NCBI GenBank assembly: GCA_963775275.1
Contig: CAVZII010000005.1
Location: 3,038,001 to 3,102,000 of the forward strand
Length of the DNA: 64,000 bases
Reading direction: 5' to 3'
DNA from: JANWHQ01 sp963775275
GTDB taxonomy: Bacteria > Pseudomonadota > Alphaproteobacteria > Caulobacterales > Caulobacteraceae
A program made the position numbers and the translations under genes. The notes beneath the pieces were generated by a model, which saw only the letters and a list, made by a program, of their open reading frames with translations, made no database searches and was not told where the DNA came from. Below are positions 11,102 through 22,407 of this stretch, one piece after another. Each line of letters begins with the position of its first letter. The first letter of the stretch is position 1.

Positions 11102-11302
11102 ATGACGCCCACCCGCCACCACATCGTCGGCAGCGAGACGGAGCAGGTCCGGCCCCTGGCCTATGTGACCGTCTATGCGCGAACCAAGTCCAAGCCTCGC
11201 CTCGGGGCGGTGCTGGCCAGCGTCGCGATCCTGGCGCTGATCCTGCTGGCCGGCGCGGTCTGGCTTATCCTGGGTCCGGCGATCATGCGCGCAGGGCGGT
11301 GA
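11102..11302 (+). CDS. Small membrane protein, tandem paralogue 2
   Basis: This 66-residue protein starts at ATG 11102. Its cytoplasmic-type head HHIVGSETEQVRPLAYVTVY matches the head of the preceding gene position by position. A basic patch (RTKSKPR) and one transmembrane helix (AVLASVAILALILLAGAVWL) follow. It lies 73 bp after paralogue 1 on the same strand and runs toward the clpB 3' end. No function is known. Two duplicated tiny single-pass proteins suggest a small envelope or regulatory peptide family. Confidence 0.7.
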   Translation: MTPTRHHIVGSETEQVRPLAYVTVYARTKSKPRLGAVLASVAILALILLAGAVWLILGPAIMRAGR

Positions 11303-11333
11303 GCCCCGGCCCCCCGAGGACCGGGGCCTGGCC

Positions 11334-13913
<2,580 letters not shown>

Positions 13914-14205
13914 GCCTATCCCCGCTCGTGGCGCGACCCCTTCAGGCGTCGCGCCGCAGAGTTACAACTTCCCGTGGACCGGACCGCGAATGGATGTGCG
14001 CATCCGTCCGCCACGAACCACGGCGCGATTTGGCGCCGGTCGCCTTGATCGAGCACAACCAGCCCGTCGCCGATATGGGTGTGGCCGATTGGTCACACAA
14101 GGCGCAGGCGGCGGCCAGACCCGATCCTTCCGAAACCGTCGCCGCAGGCCACGCGTTGCATCCGCGACTCGGGCGGCGCGGTCGCAGGCGAGACGGAGAC
14201 GAGAC
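13914..14205. other. Divergent intergenic region clpB / alpha-beta hydrolase
   Basis: This spacer of about 290 bp between divergent genes should contain the clpB promoter. I see no convincing coding sequence, hairpin or RNA gene in it. Open frames across it lack ribosome sites and family resemblance. Confidence 0.5.
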
Positions 14206-15171
14206 GTGGCGCGACGGCGGCCGAAAGGCGTTCTGGAGATGGGTTGGGCGGCGTTCGAGTGCGCGCTGGCGGGCCGGCGCGAACACCTGCCGACTTCCGA
14301 ACAGCACCCGCCGGAGGTTCTGCGCCGCATCAGCTTCGAGGCCGGCGGCGACTATGGCTGGCGCATCTCGGCCCTGTGGACCCCCCGCGAGACGCCGCCG
14401 CCCTGGAAGATCGTGGTGGTCACCGGCGCGCCGTCCTGGGCGGAGTACTGGGCCCCGACCATGGCGGAGCTGGGCCCCGATCGCGAGATGCTGGTGGTGG
14501 ACCGGCCGGGCTTCGCCCACTCCGAGCCGATCCACTGCGTTCCCAAGATCAAGGTCCAGGCCAAGGCCCTGATGCCCGCGCTCGAAGCCGCGCCCGGACA
14601 GAAGGTGCTGCTGGTGGGCCAGTCCTATGGCGCGGCGATCGCCGCCCTGATGGCGTTCGAGAGCCTGGATCAGGTCGCCGGACTGGTGCTGCTGTCGGCC
14701 TATTTCGGCCGCTCCGGGCCGACCGCCCGGCGGCTGATCGAGGTGGGACGTCGGGTCGTGGGCCTGATCCCCCGGGACCTGCGCCACGCCGTGCAGGAGG
14801 CCATGGGCCAGCCCCGCCAGCTCAATCCGGTGTTCAAGCTGCTCAACCGCCAGCCGGTGCTGATCACCTTCATCCACGGCGACGAGGACGACTTCGCGCC
14901 GGTGGGGGTCGCCAGGGCCGTGGCCGATTCCGCTTTCGTGCCCGCGCGGTTCATCGAGATCCAGGGCGGAGACCATTTCCTGAACGACCTGCCGCCCGGC
15001 CAGCTGCTGGCCTGCCTGGAGACCGCCATCGACCCGCGCGGGAGCCTTCGCCAGGTCCGCCCGGCCAGAGGGGCGCCGACGGAACGCTCCAGCTCGCCTC
15101 CTGAGCGTTGGACCGTTGCCCGAGCCGTGGCGCGGACGCATCGCGCCGCACCCGGCGGCAGCGCGCGATGA
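14206..15171 (+). CDS. Alpha/beta hydrolase
   Basis: The nucleophile elbow is GQSYGAA. The acid lies in HGDEDDFAPV and the histidine in GGDHFLND, which completes a Ser-Asp-His triad. The oxyanion region is VVVTGAPSWAEYW, an atypical replacement for HGxPG. The GTG at 14206 has GGAGACGAGAC just upstream; ATG 14239 is the alternative but its GGAG abuts the codon. The last 45 residues (after LLACLETAI) are Arg/Pro/Ala-rich and unlike the family, so the 3' end may include an error. The substrate is unknown. Confidence 0.8.
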   Translation: MARRRPKGVLEMGWAAFECALAGRREHLPTSEQHPPEVLRRISFEAGGDYGWRISALWTPRETPPPWKIVVVTGAPSWAEYWAPTMAELGPDREMLVVDRPGFAHSEPIHCVPKIKVQAKALMPALEAAPGQKVLLVGQSYGAAIAALMAFESLDQVAGLVLLSAYFGRSGPTARRLIEVGRRVVGLIPRDLRHAVQEAMGQPRQLNPVFKLLNRQPVLITFIHGDEDDFAPVGVARAVADSAFVPARFIEIQGGDHFLNDLPPGQLLACLETAIDPRGSLRQVRPARGAPTERSSSPPERWTVARAVARTHRAAPGGSAR

Positions 15172-15259
15172 GGCGGAAATTCACCTTCTGTTTGCAAATC
15201 CCCAACAGTGCTACTGTGAGGACCAATCGGGTGAAACGGCGTCGAGTTCAGGGGGGCGC

Positions 15260-15952
15260 ATGGCGTTGTCGGTGATCGGCGCAGGGTTCTCGCGGACCGG
15301 CACCTTTTCCCTGAAGCTGGCGCTCGAACGACTTGGCTTCGGCCCCTGTTGCCATATGAGCGAGGTGTTCAGCCGGCCCGACCTGTGGCCCCTGTGGGAG
15401 GCGGCCTATGCGGGCGCGCCGGACTGGGACGCGCTGTTCGAGGGGTTCGCGTCGACGGTGGACGTCCCGTCCAACCAGTTCTACGCCGAGCTCGCGGCGC
15501 GTTATCCCGACGCCAAGGTGATCCTGACGGTGCGCGATCCGCAGAGCTGGTGGCGCTCGATGCGTGCGACGCTGCTCTCGGACCCCGTGCGCCGGCACGT
15601 CGGCGACAGCCCCGTCGCGACCCTGATCAGGCGGATGGGCCTGCACGGGTCCGATCCTCGCGCCCAGGACCCGGACCACATGCTGGCCTGGTACGACCGG
15701 CACAACGCAAGCGTGATCGCGACGATCCCGGCTGAACGGCTGCTGGTCTACAGAATCGAGGAAGGCTGGGAGCCGCTCTGCAGGTTCCTCGGCGTCCCTA
15801 CGCCGGACGCGGGCTTTCCGCACGTGAACTCCACCGAGGCCTTCCAGAAGGAGTTCCTCGAGGACTTCTCCGTCCCCGAGACCGACGAAGCGGCAAGTAT
15901 GGAACCGCCGGAGGGCGAGCGGAACGGTGATCCGGAGGCCGCCGGGGCCTGA
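15260..15952 (+). CDS. Sulfotransferase-like protein, paralogue 2
   Basis: The protein has 230 residues with the P-loop VIGAGFSRTGTFSLKLAL at the N-terminus and YPDAKVILTVRDPQSWWRSM at about residues 88-107. The C-terminal block PAERLLVYRIEEGWEPLCRF is shared with its neighbours. ATG 15260 follows an AGGGGGG site. It is intact here, unlike paralogue 1. The C-terminus has a Glu-rich extension (EAASMEPPEGERNGDPEAAG). It is followed 64 bp later by paralogue 3, probably co-transcribed. The acceptor substrate is unknown; family members bind PAPS. Confidence 0.88.
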   Translation: MALSVIGAGFSRTGTFSLKLALERLGFGPCCHMSEVFSRPDLWPLWEAAYAGAPDWDALFEGFASTVDVPSNQFYAELAARYPDAKVILTVRDPQSWWRSMRATLLSDPVRRHVGDSPVATLIRRMGLHGSDPRAQDPDHMLAWYDRHNASVIATIPAERLLVYRIEEGWEPLCRFLGVPTPDAGFPHVNSTEAFQKEFLEDFSVPETDEAASMEPPEGERNGDPEAAGA

Positions 15953-16015
15953 CCGGCCGGCTTGCGCCGACGCGCGCTCCACGGCTATCGAAGCCAGATC
16001 AGTAGGAGGGCGCCC

Positions 16016-16651
16016 ATGCCGCTGGCGGTGATCGGCGCGGGCTATCCGCGCACCGGAACCATGTCGCTGAAGCTCGCGCTGGAGCAGCTCGGCTTCGGGC
16101 CCTGCCATCACATGACCGAGCTGTTCACCCACCCGCAGGCCTGGCCGCTGTGGGAGCACATCGCCGACGGCGGGACGCCGGACTGGGAGGCGCTGTTCGC
16201 CGGCTACCGCTCCACCACCGACGCGCCGGGCTGCTGGTTCTACAGGGAGCTGGCCGAGCGCTATCCCGACGCCAAGGTGATCCTGTCCGAGCGCGACGCG
16301 CAGAGCTGGCTGAAGTCGATGTCGGCCACGATCATGGGCCCGGCCCACCGGGCCGACCTCGCCGTCTCGCCGGTGGGCCAGCTGATCCGCAAGCTCGCCG
16401 GGTTGATGGGCTGGGCTCCGCCGTCGGGCGAAGGGCCTGCGGGCCCGCCCCCGGCCGAGCAGATGATGGCCAGCTTCGAGGCGCATAACGCCGAGGTCCG
16501 CCGGGTCATCCCGGCCGATCGGCTCCTGGTGTTCCAGGCCTCGCAGGGCTGGGCCCCGCTGTGCGCCTTCCTGGGGGTCGACGTCCCAGACACGCCCTAT
16601 CCGCACGTGAACTCGACCGAGGAGTTCGCGACCGTGGCCGTGCCGCCTTGA
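16016..16651 (+). CDS. Sulfotransferase-like protein, paralogue 3
   Basis: The protein has 211 residues with ATG 16016 behind GTAGGAGGG. The P-loop VIGAGYPRTGTMSLKLALEQ is nearly identical to paralogue 1. The YPDAKVILSERDAQSWLKSM block follows. It ends with ADRLLVFQASQGWAPLCAFL and VPDTPYPHVNSTEEF. A Pro/Gly-rich insert (PPSGEGPAGPPPAEQ) separates the halves. It is convergent with the ICMT-like gene, whose end is 10 bp away. Local duplication is the likely origin of the three copies. Confidence 0.9.
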   Translation: MPLAVIGAGYPRTGTMSLKLALEQLGFGPCHHMTELFTHPQAWPLWEHIADGGTPDWEALFAGYRSTTDAPGCWFYRELAERYPDAKVILSERDAQSWLKSMSATIMGPAHRADLAVSPVGQLIRKLAGLMGWAPPSGEGPAGPPPAEQMMASFEAHNAEVRRVIPADRLLVFQASQGWAPLCAFLGVDVPDTPYPHVNSTEEFATVAVPP

Positions 16652-16660
16652 GCGGCCGGC

Positions 16661-17260
16661 TCACCAGATCGGCGGGATGATCGCCCAGGTGCGCTTGCGC
16701 CAGGCCTCGAAGGCGTCGCCGAAGCGGCTCTCGAGCGCGGCCTCCTCGGCGCGGATGCGCACGAAGTAGGCGAGCAGGCCGCCGGCCATGATGGCCAGGA
16801 CGCTCCAGGCGTCGCCCTGGGCCAGGCCCACGCCGAGCAAGATGCCGAGCGCGCCGGTGTAGGAGGGGTTGCGGATGAACCGGTAGGGCCCCTTGGTGAT
16901 CAGCCTGTGGTCGTCCTGGACGATCACCGAGGTCCGGAAGAACCGGCCGAGCGTGAGAACCGACCAGAACCGGAAGAGCAGCCCCGCCCAAAGGATGGCG
17001 ATGGCGCCGTAGAACAGGACGTCCGGCCGCAGCGGGATCGTCCCGCGCGTCGTGATCCAGGGGATGGCGAAGCAGCCGAGGAAGCCCGCATTCTGGAGGA
17101 TGACGATGGCCTGGAAGCTGCCCCGGTCGCGGTTCTCCCCGTTCACCCGGCGGGCGTCGCGGGAGAAGACCCACATCTCGTGCAGCACGAAGGCGGCGAA
17201 GCTGGACCAGAAGACCGCCGTCCAGAGAGGGTGGTCGAGATAGAGCGGATGGGGGCGCAT
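16661..17260 (-). CDS. Isoprenylcysteine carboxyl methyltransferase (ICMT)-family membrane protein
   Basis: This 199-residue integral membrane protein has about five hydrophobic helices. Its C-terminal half carries the ICMT/PEMT signature GPYRFIRNPSYTGALGILLG, then RIRAEEAALESRFGDAFEAW and the WAIIPPIW ending. Family members use S-adenosylmethionine bound in the C-terminal helices to methylate small or lipid-linked substrates. Bacterial substrates are mostly unknown. The start is ATG 17258-17260. No sign of truncation. Confidence 0.88.
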   Translation of the reverse strand: MRPHPLYLDHPLWTAVFWSSFAAFVLHEMWVFSRDARRVNGENRDRGSFQAIVILQNAGFLGCFAIPWITTRGTIPLRPDVLFYGAIAILWAGLLFRFWSVLTLGRFFRTSVIVQDDHRLITKGPYRFIRNPSYTGALGILLGVGLAQGDAWSVLAIMAGGLLAYFVRIRAEEAALESRFGDAFEAWRKRTWAIIPPIW

Positions 17261-17402
17261 GCGGCGGGCGGCGGGTGTGGCGAGGATCGCAAGACTTTCA
17301 CAAGCTTGGCCGCGACGCCAGCGTCCGACGTGCGGGCCGCCCGCGCACGCCCTGGTTGACGCGGATCAATGCCGCCCGGTCCTGCGCTGATAGGTTGCCG
17401 CC

Positions 17403-17603
17403 ATGGCGATCTATCAACTCATATTCTCAGACGCGCAGGGCGTCGAAGCCGCGCAGGGCGTGATCCACTGCGCCGACGATGCACAGGCCAAGGCCAGCGC
17501 CGAGCGCCTGCTGCACGGCAAGGACAAATGGCGCGCCGTGGCGGTCGCCAATCTCGGCCGCCCGGTGGGCACGATCCGCAGAGAAGAGCTGATCGACGTC
17601 TGA
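17403..17603 (+). CDS. Small conserved-looking cytoplasmic protein
   Basis: The protein has 66 residues and begins MAIYQLIFSDAQGVEAAQG. It contains HCADDAQAKASAERLLHGKD and ends RREELIDV. The composition is soluble and the predicted beta-alpha-beta pattern is compact. It is preceded by GATAGGTTGCCGCC. It starts 57 bp upstream of the sensor kinase in the same direction, so it may be its operon partner. No family is recognised. Confidence 0.6.
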   Translation: MAIYQLIFSDAQGVEAAQGVIHCADDAQAKASAERLLHGKDKWRAVAVANLGRPVGTIRREELIDV

Positions 17604-17659
17604 CCGTGGCGCGGCCCGGCCGGCTCCTTTAAGGTCTGCGCGACCAAAGGGGCAGCCGA

Positions 17660-19714
17660 GTGAAGCTGCATCGTCAGCTGTTGATCCTGGCGCTGGCGGC
17701 GGTGCTGCCGCTGGCCGTGCTTTCGGCGTTCCTGGGCGCGGGCGAGCTCCGCCAGGGACAAGATGCCGTGCGGCGTCAGGCGCAGGCGAGCGTCGACGCG
17801 CTGGCCACCGACCTCGAGCGCGAGCTGAACGGTCAGGCCGAGACCGTGAGCACGCTGGCCCTGTCGCCGCAGTTCGACGCCTCGCCCGATCCCGCCTGGT
17901 TCGCCGACTATGGCCAGCGCCTGCTGCAGGCCCATCCCCTGTGGATGGCGATGTCGCTCACCGACCCCGACGGGCGGCGGCTGATGGACGCGCCGGCGCT
18001 GCCGCCGGGCATCCCGGGCCAGGTCATCGACGCGGAGAGCCACGCCCAGGCCGTCGAGACACGTCGGACGGTGGTCGGCCGCATCCTGATGTCGCCGCGC
18101 GGCAATGTCGCCTACGCGGTGTTCGCGCCGGTCATTCGCGACGGCGCGGTTCGATACGTGATCGGCGTGGTGATCCGCCCGACCGAGACCCTGTCCCTGC
18201 TGCGCGCGAGCAAGCTGCCCGAGCACTGGCGCGCCGGCGTGCTCGACCAGACCCAGCATGTCGTCACCCGGACGCTGGAGCCCGACGTCCCGACGCTGGA
18301 GGCCTCGCCCGAGGCGCGCCAGGCGCTGGATCAGGCGCCGGCCGGCGCCTACCGGTCCCACGGCCTGGATGGCCTGCCGCTGGTGGTCGCCTACCGTGTG
18401 CTTCCCGACTCCGGCTGGTCGGTGCACGTGGCGATGCCGCGCAGCGCCTATGAGGCTCCCCTCGTGCGCGCGGTCGGGCTGCTGGCGGTGAGCGGCCTGG
18501 CGAGCCTGTTCCTGGCGGGGCTGTTCCTGTGGTTGCTGTCGCGCGAGCTGGGTCTTCGGCAAAGCGAGGCGGCGGCGGCCGAGGAGAGCCGGCGGCTGGA
18601 GGCCCTGGGGCGCATGACGGGCGGCGTCGCCCACGATTTCAACAACCTGCTCATGGTGGTCCAGGGCAGCGCCGAGCTCCTGCGGCGACGAGTCACCGGC
18701 AACGAGGGAGCGACGGCCCTGATCGACGCGATCCTGGCCGCGGCCAGCCGCAGCCATCTGCTCACCCGACAGCTCCTGGCGTTCGGACGGCGCAGTGCGC
18801 ACAAGCCGGTCAGCTTCCGCCTGCAGGATCGCGGTCCGGCGATGCTGGAGATGGTCCGCCGCTCGGTGACGGACCGGATCGAGACCCGCCTGGAGCTGGC
18901 CCCCGACGCCTGGGCCGTCCACGCCGACCCCGAGGCGCTGGAGATCGCCCTTCTGAACCTGGCGGTGAACGCCCGGGACGCCATGCCGTCGGGTGGGGTC
19001 CTGACCATTGCGGCCCGCAACATCGCCCTGCAGCCGGGGCGCGACGAGGGAACGGGCCTCGAGGGCGAGTTCGTGGCCCTGGGCGTCGCCGACACCGGCG
19101 CGGGGATCGCTGCGGAGCACCTGAGGCACGTGTTCGAGCCTTTCTACACCACCAAGGCGCCCGGCCGCGGGACGGGCCTGGGCCTCAGCCAGGTCTACGG
19201 CTTCGCGCGCCAGTCGGGCGGCGCGGCGAAGATCAAGAGCGCGCCGGGGGAGGGGACCACCGTCACCCTCTACCTTCCCAGGGGCGAGGCGCCCCCGAAG
19301 GCGGCGGGCGCGGACGCTCAGGAGGCCCGGGGCGATGGGCGGGTGCTCATGGTGGAGCAGGACCCCGACGTGGCGGCGCTGACCCTTTCGATGCTCGCGG
19401 CGGCGGGCTTCGAGGCGAGCCGGCAGGCCGACGGCGCGGCGGCGTTGGCGGCGCTGGATCGGGGCGAGCCGGCGGACGCCATGCTGATCGGCGGCGATGC
19501 AGGCGGGCGTCCGGCGAGCAAGCTGGCCAAGGCGGCCCGCGCGCGCCGGCCCGGGCTGGCCGTCGTCGTCATGACCGGCTCGAGCGGGATGGCGGGCGTC
19601 GACGGCAAGACCGGCGTGGTGGTGCTGCCCAAGCCCTTCGGCCACGCCGAGCTGGTGGAGGCCATCGGCCGGGCGCGCGGCGCCTTCGCCGAGGCGTCCC
19701 CCGAGGACGCCTGA
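17660..19714 (+). CDS. Membrane hybrid sensor histidine kinase with atypical receiver
   Basis: The protein has 684 residues. A transmembrane helix (residues about 5-27), a periplasmic sensor of dCache-like size (about 30-270) and a second helix (about 272-296) come first. The H-box GGVAHDFNNLL (His about 325), N-box NLAVNARDAMPSGG (about 433), DTGAGIA and GTGLGLSQVYGF follow. This is a HisKA/HATPase pair of the type seen in Caulobacter hybrid kinases. The C-terminal receiver (about 555-680) keeps the acidic cluster EQDPD and the PKPF lysine. The usual phospho-acceptor strand is MLIGGDAGG, so the Asp is shifted or absent. The output partner is unknown. Confidence 0.9.
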   Translation: MKLHRQLLILALAAVLPLAVLSAFLGAGELRQGQDAVRRQAQASVDALATDLERELNGQAETVSTLALSPQFDASPDPAWFADYGQRLLQAHPLWMAMSLTDPDGRRLMDAPALPPGIPGQVIDAESHAQAVETRRTVVGRILMSPRGNVAYAVFAPVIRDGAVRYVIGVVIRPTETLSLLRASKLPEHWRAGVLDQTQHVVTRTLEPDVPTLEASPEARQALDQAPAGAYRSHGLDGLPLVVAYRVLPDSGWSVHVAMPRSAYEAPLVRAVGLLAVSGLASLFLAGLFLWLLSRELGLRQSEAAAAEESRRLEALGRMTGGVAHDFNNLLMVVQGSAELLRRRVTGNEGATALIDAILAAASRSHLLTRQLLAFGRRSAHKPVSFRLQDRGPAMLEMVRRSVTDRIETRLELAPDAWAVHADPEALEIALLNLAVNARDAMPSGGVLTIAARNIALQPGRDEGTGLEGEFVALGVADTGAGIAAEHLRHVFEPFYTTKAPGRGTGLGLSQVYGFARQSGGAAKIKSAPGEGTTVTLYLPRGEAPPKAAGADAQEARGDGRVLMVEQDPDVAALTLSMLAAAGFEASRQADGAAALAALDRGEPADAMLIGGDAGGRPASKLAKAARARRPGLAVVVMTGSSGMAGVDGKTGVVVLPKPFGHAELVEAIGRARGAFAEASPEDA

Positions 19715-19723
19715 AGCCTGCGC

Positions 19724-20149
19724 TCAGCGCTCGGAGCCCGGCCGTCCGCGCAGCGATTTCACCTCGGACCGGCGCGCCTTGGCCTTGAGCCGGCGCTCGC
19801 GGGACGCCTTGGTGGGCCGTGTGCGCTTGCGCGGCGGTGCGGGCGGGGCGGCGGCCCGCGCGATCAGCTCGACCAGCCGCTCCAGCGCGTCCTGGCGGTT
19901 GCGCTCCTGGGTGCGGAAGCGGCGCGCTTGGATCACCAGCACCCCTTCCTGCGACAGACGCCGGCCGGCCAGGCGCGCAAGGCGTGCGCGCACCTCGCCG
20001 GGCAAGGAGGCGGCATTGGCGAGATCGAACCTCAGCTCCACGGCGGTGGAGACCTTGTTGACGTTCTGGCCGCCGGGCCCGCCCGCGCGCACGAACCGCT
20101 CCTCGATCTGCAGCTCGTCGATGGCGATGTCGGGCGTGACCTGGATCAT
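19724..20149 (-). CDS. arfB: Alternative ribosome-rescue factor ArfB (peptidyl-tRNA hydrolase)
   Basis: The protein has 141 residues from ATG 20147-20149. The catalytic GGQ motif is within VRAGGPGGQNVNKVSTAVEL. The basic C-terminal tail (RKRTRPTKASRERRLKAKARR) is the part that inserts into the empty mRNA channel of stalled ribosomes. ArfB releases nascent chains from non-stop ribosomes and is known to back up trans-translation in Caulobacter. A longer N-terminal extension is open but lacks a better start. It converges with the 3' end of the kinase gene, 10 bp apart. Confidence 0.95.
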   Translation of the reverse strand: MIQVTPDIAIDELQIEERFVRAGGPGGQNVNKVSTAVELRFDLANAASLPGEVRARLARLAGRRLSQEGVLVIQARRFRTQERNRQDALERLVELIARAAAPPAPPRKRTRPTKASRERRLKAKARRSEVKSLRGRPGSER

Positions 20150-20223
20150 GAGCTCAGTTCGACTCCGCGCCGGCCATCGCGACAACCACCGCAGTTGAGG
20201 CTGTCGACGTGGAGGATGTCGCT

Positions 20224-21193
20224 GTGGGCTATCTGCTCGAAGGCCGGTGGACGGACGAAGACCCGGTGGAGACCGGCTCCGGCGGCGAGTTCAAGCGCAT
20301 CGCCAGCGCCTTCCGCGACCGGGTCACGGCCGACGGCTCGTCCGGCTACAAGGCCGAGGCCGGCCGCTATCACCTCTATGTCGGCTACCACTGCCCCTGG
20401 GCGCACCGGACGATCATCTACCGGGCGCTGAAGGGGCTGGAGGACGCCATCTCCATCTCCTACTGCCTGCCGGCGTTCCGCGAGAACGGCTGGACCTATG
20501 AGGCGCGGCCGGACTACCCGGACTGCACCGCCGACCAGGTCAACGGCTACCACTACCTGTGGGAGGCCTACGCGGCGGCCAAGCCCGGCTACACCGGCAA
20601 GGTCACCATCCCGGTCCTGTGGGACAAGAAGACCCGGACGATCGTCAACAACGAGTTCCTCCGAGATCATCCGGATGCTGAACTCGGAGTTCGCCGGGAT
20701 CGCCAGGAACGATGCGGACTACTACCCCGAGGATCTGCGCGCCGAGATCGATGCGCTGAACGACGTCATCTATCCAAACGTCAACAACGGGGTCTATCGC
20801 TGCGGCTTCGCCCGCAGCCAGGACGCCTACGAGGAATCGTACGACGCCCTGTTCGCGGCGCTGGACGACCTGGAGGCGCGCCTGACGAACCGGCGTTACC
20901 TGCTCGGCGCCCAGCCGACGGAGGCGGACTGGCGACTCTTCCCGACGCTGGTCCGCTTCGACGTGGCCTACTTCTCGATCTTCAAGTGCAACCGCCAGCA
21001 GCTTCGGGACTTCCCGAACCTCTGGGCCTACACCCGCGACCTCTATTCCATCCCGGGCGTGGCCGCGACGGTGAAGCCCAGGCTCTATGTCCAGAACTAT
21101 TATTCGCTGGAGCGCGTGAACTCGCGGGGGATCATTCCCAAGGGAACGCCGGTGGACTTCACCGCGCCGCACGGGCGCGAGGCGCTGGGCTGA
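20224..21193 (+). CDS. Glutathionyl-hydroquinone reductase-type GST, frameshifted
   Basis: The N-terminal half has the Xi-class GST active site YHCPWAHRTI, with the catalytic Cys in the CPWA motif. The second half has SEIIRMLNSEF, LNDVIYPNVNNGVYRCGFAR and TEADWRLFPTLVRFD, all typical of YqjG/ECM4. These enzymes reduce glutathionyl-hydroquinones. The frame breaks at 20656-20657: one extra T in GAGTTCCTCC. Removing it restores IVNNESSEIIRML. GTG 20224 has GGAGG 8 bases upstream, so it is preferred to GTG 20209. Both halves match the family over full length, so an assembly error is likely. Confidence 0.88.
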
Positions 21194-21203
21194 GCCTTTC
21201 GGA

Positions 21204-22280
21204 TCACTCCGGCTTCAATGCGTCGGTGAGCCGAAGGCTCTGGGGCAGGATGGCCGCGAAGGGCTCATAGGTCTCGTCGCCGTCGGGATAGCTGTAGACC
21301 AGCCGCGCCAGCGCGCCCTCGAGGTTGCGGTAGACGGTCCTGGTGACGACGCCCTTCTGCTTCCAGCTGATTTCGAACTGGCCGTTGACGCGCGTGTAGC
21401 CGATGCCTTCGCGGCCCTCCTGGCCGGCCTTGGTCTTCTCCCAGACGGCGTCGAAGGCGTCCTCGTCCAGCGGCGGATCGATCGCCAGGACCATCGCTGC
21501 CTTGCCGTCGGCGCTCTCGAAACGACGCTCGCGCCCGTTCCGGCTGGCCTTGGTCAGGAGCGCGGCGGGATAGCCGGCCGACCATCCGTGCGCCTCGTCG
21601 CCGATCATGGTCCAGCCCGCGGCCGTCTTGGCGGCGTCGGTCTTGTCGCGCAGTTCCTGAAGGTCGGCCTCGAGGATCAGGCCGGTCGCCGCCCGCCCGT
21701 TCGCGCCCTGCCAGTCCGCCAGCGCCTCACGCTGGGAGTCGTCCGGCGGATCATCGCCGGTGTCGCCGAAACCGTCGCTCGATCCGTTCCAGAGCAGGAG
21801 CTCGACCAGCTGGCGGCCGCTCACCGCATCCGGCGCGGCCAGAGCCCCCAGCCCCTCGATCGGCCCTGCGACCGGTGTGAAGCTCACCGCGCCCTCGGCA
21901 TGCTCCTGGTCGTCGTCCTCGCTCTTGAACACCATGCGCCCGGCGCCGGGCGCGCCCGGTCCGGCGAGGTCGCCCGTGATGGCCAGCTTGCCGTCCTCCA
22001 GGTCGACGGAGAGCGCACACCGGCTGTCCGCGCAGGTTCCCCGGATCTCGCCCGAGCCGGCAGCGGGCGGCAGCGCCGAGAACCAGCCCTCGACCTCGCC
22101 TTGCAGCAGCCCGTCGCCGGGCTTGATCGTCGCGTCGATGACGAAACCGGCCGGCGCCGGGTCCTTGGCCGCGGGGGCCTGTCCGATCACGCGCAGGAGG
22201 CGCGGAGCGGGATCCGCAAACGCAAGTCCCGCCCACGCGAAGACGAGCGCCGCCGCGCCTGCCGTTGCGAGCTTGTCCAT
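21204..22280 (-). CDS. Secreted hypothetical protein with C-terminal stress-type domain
   Basis: The protein has 358 residues. The signal peptide (ATAGAAALVFAWAGLAFADP) is cleaved after AFA. The N-terminal half contains a cysteine pair (GTCADSRCALSV) in an acidic beta-rich region. An Asp/Gly-rich linker (GFGDTGDDPPDD) with QREALADWQGANGRAATG follows. The C-terminal part (WSAGYPAALL, FESADGKAAMVLAIDPPLD, ARLVYSYPDGDETYEPF) resembles domains seen in periplasmic serine-protease-associated proteins. It converges with the GST gene, ending 10 bp away. No enzyme motif is visible. Confidence 0.72.
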   Translation of the reverse strand: MDKLATAGAAALVFAWAGLAFADPAPRLLRVIGQAPAAKDPAPAGFVIDATIKPGDGLLQGEVEGWFSALPPAAGSGEIRGTCADSRCALSVDLEDGKLAITGDLAGPGAPGAGRMVFKSEDDDQEHAEGAVSFTPVAGPIEGLGALAAPDAVSGRQLVELLLWNGSSDGFGDTGDDPPDDSQREALADWQGANGRAATGLILEADLQELRDKTDAAKTAAGWTMIGDEAHGWSAGYPAALLTKASRNGRERRFESADGKAAMVLAIDPPLDEDAFDAVWEKTKAGQEGREGIGYTRVNGQFEISWKQKGVVTRTVYRNLEGALARLVYSYPDGDETYEPFAAILPQSLRLTDALKPE

Positions 22281-22407
22281 GTTGTGATCCCCCGCCCGGG
22301 CGAGCCCGGCCGGGCCCTCTTACGCCCGGCGGGGACGGGCGCCACTGGCGAGGCCCCCGGGGTTGGGCTTTACTTCGGCCGGACGCGACACGCGCAAGGA
22401 GACCCGC

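Noticed and set aside
16907..19645. Large frames opposite the ICMT-like gene and the sensor kinase
   Set aside because: Composition is Arg/His/Gly-rich and shows no motif; the kinase and methyltransferase frames are clear.
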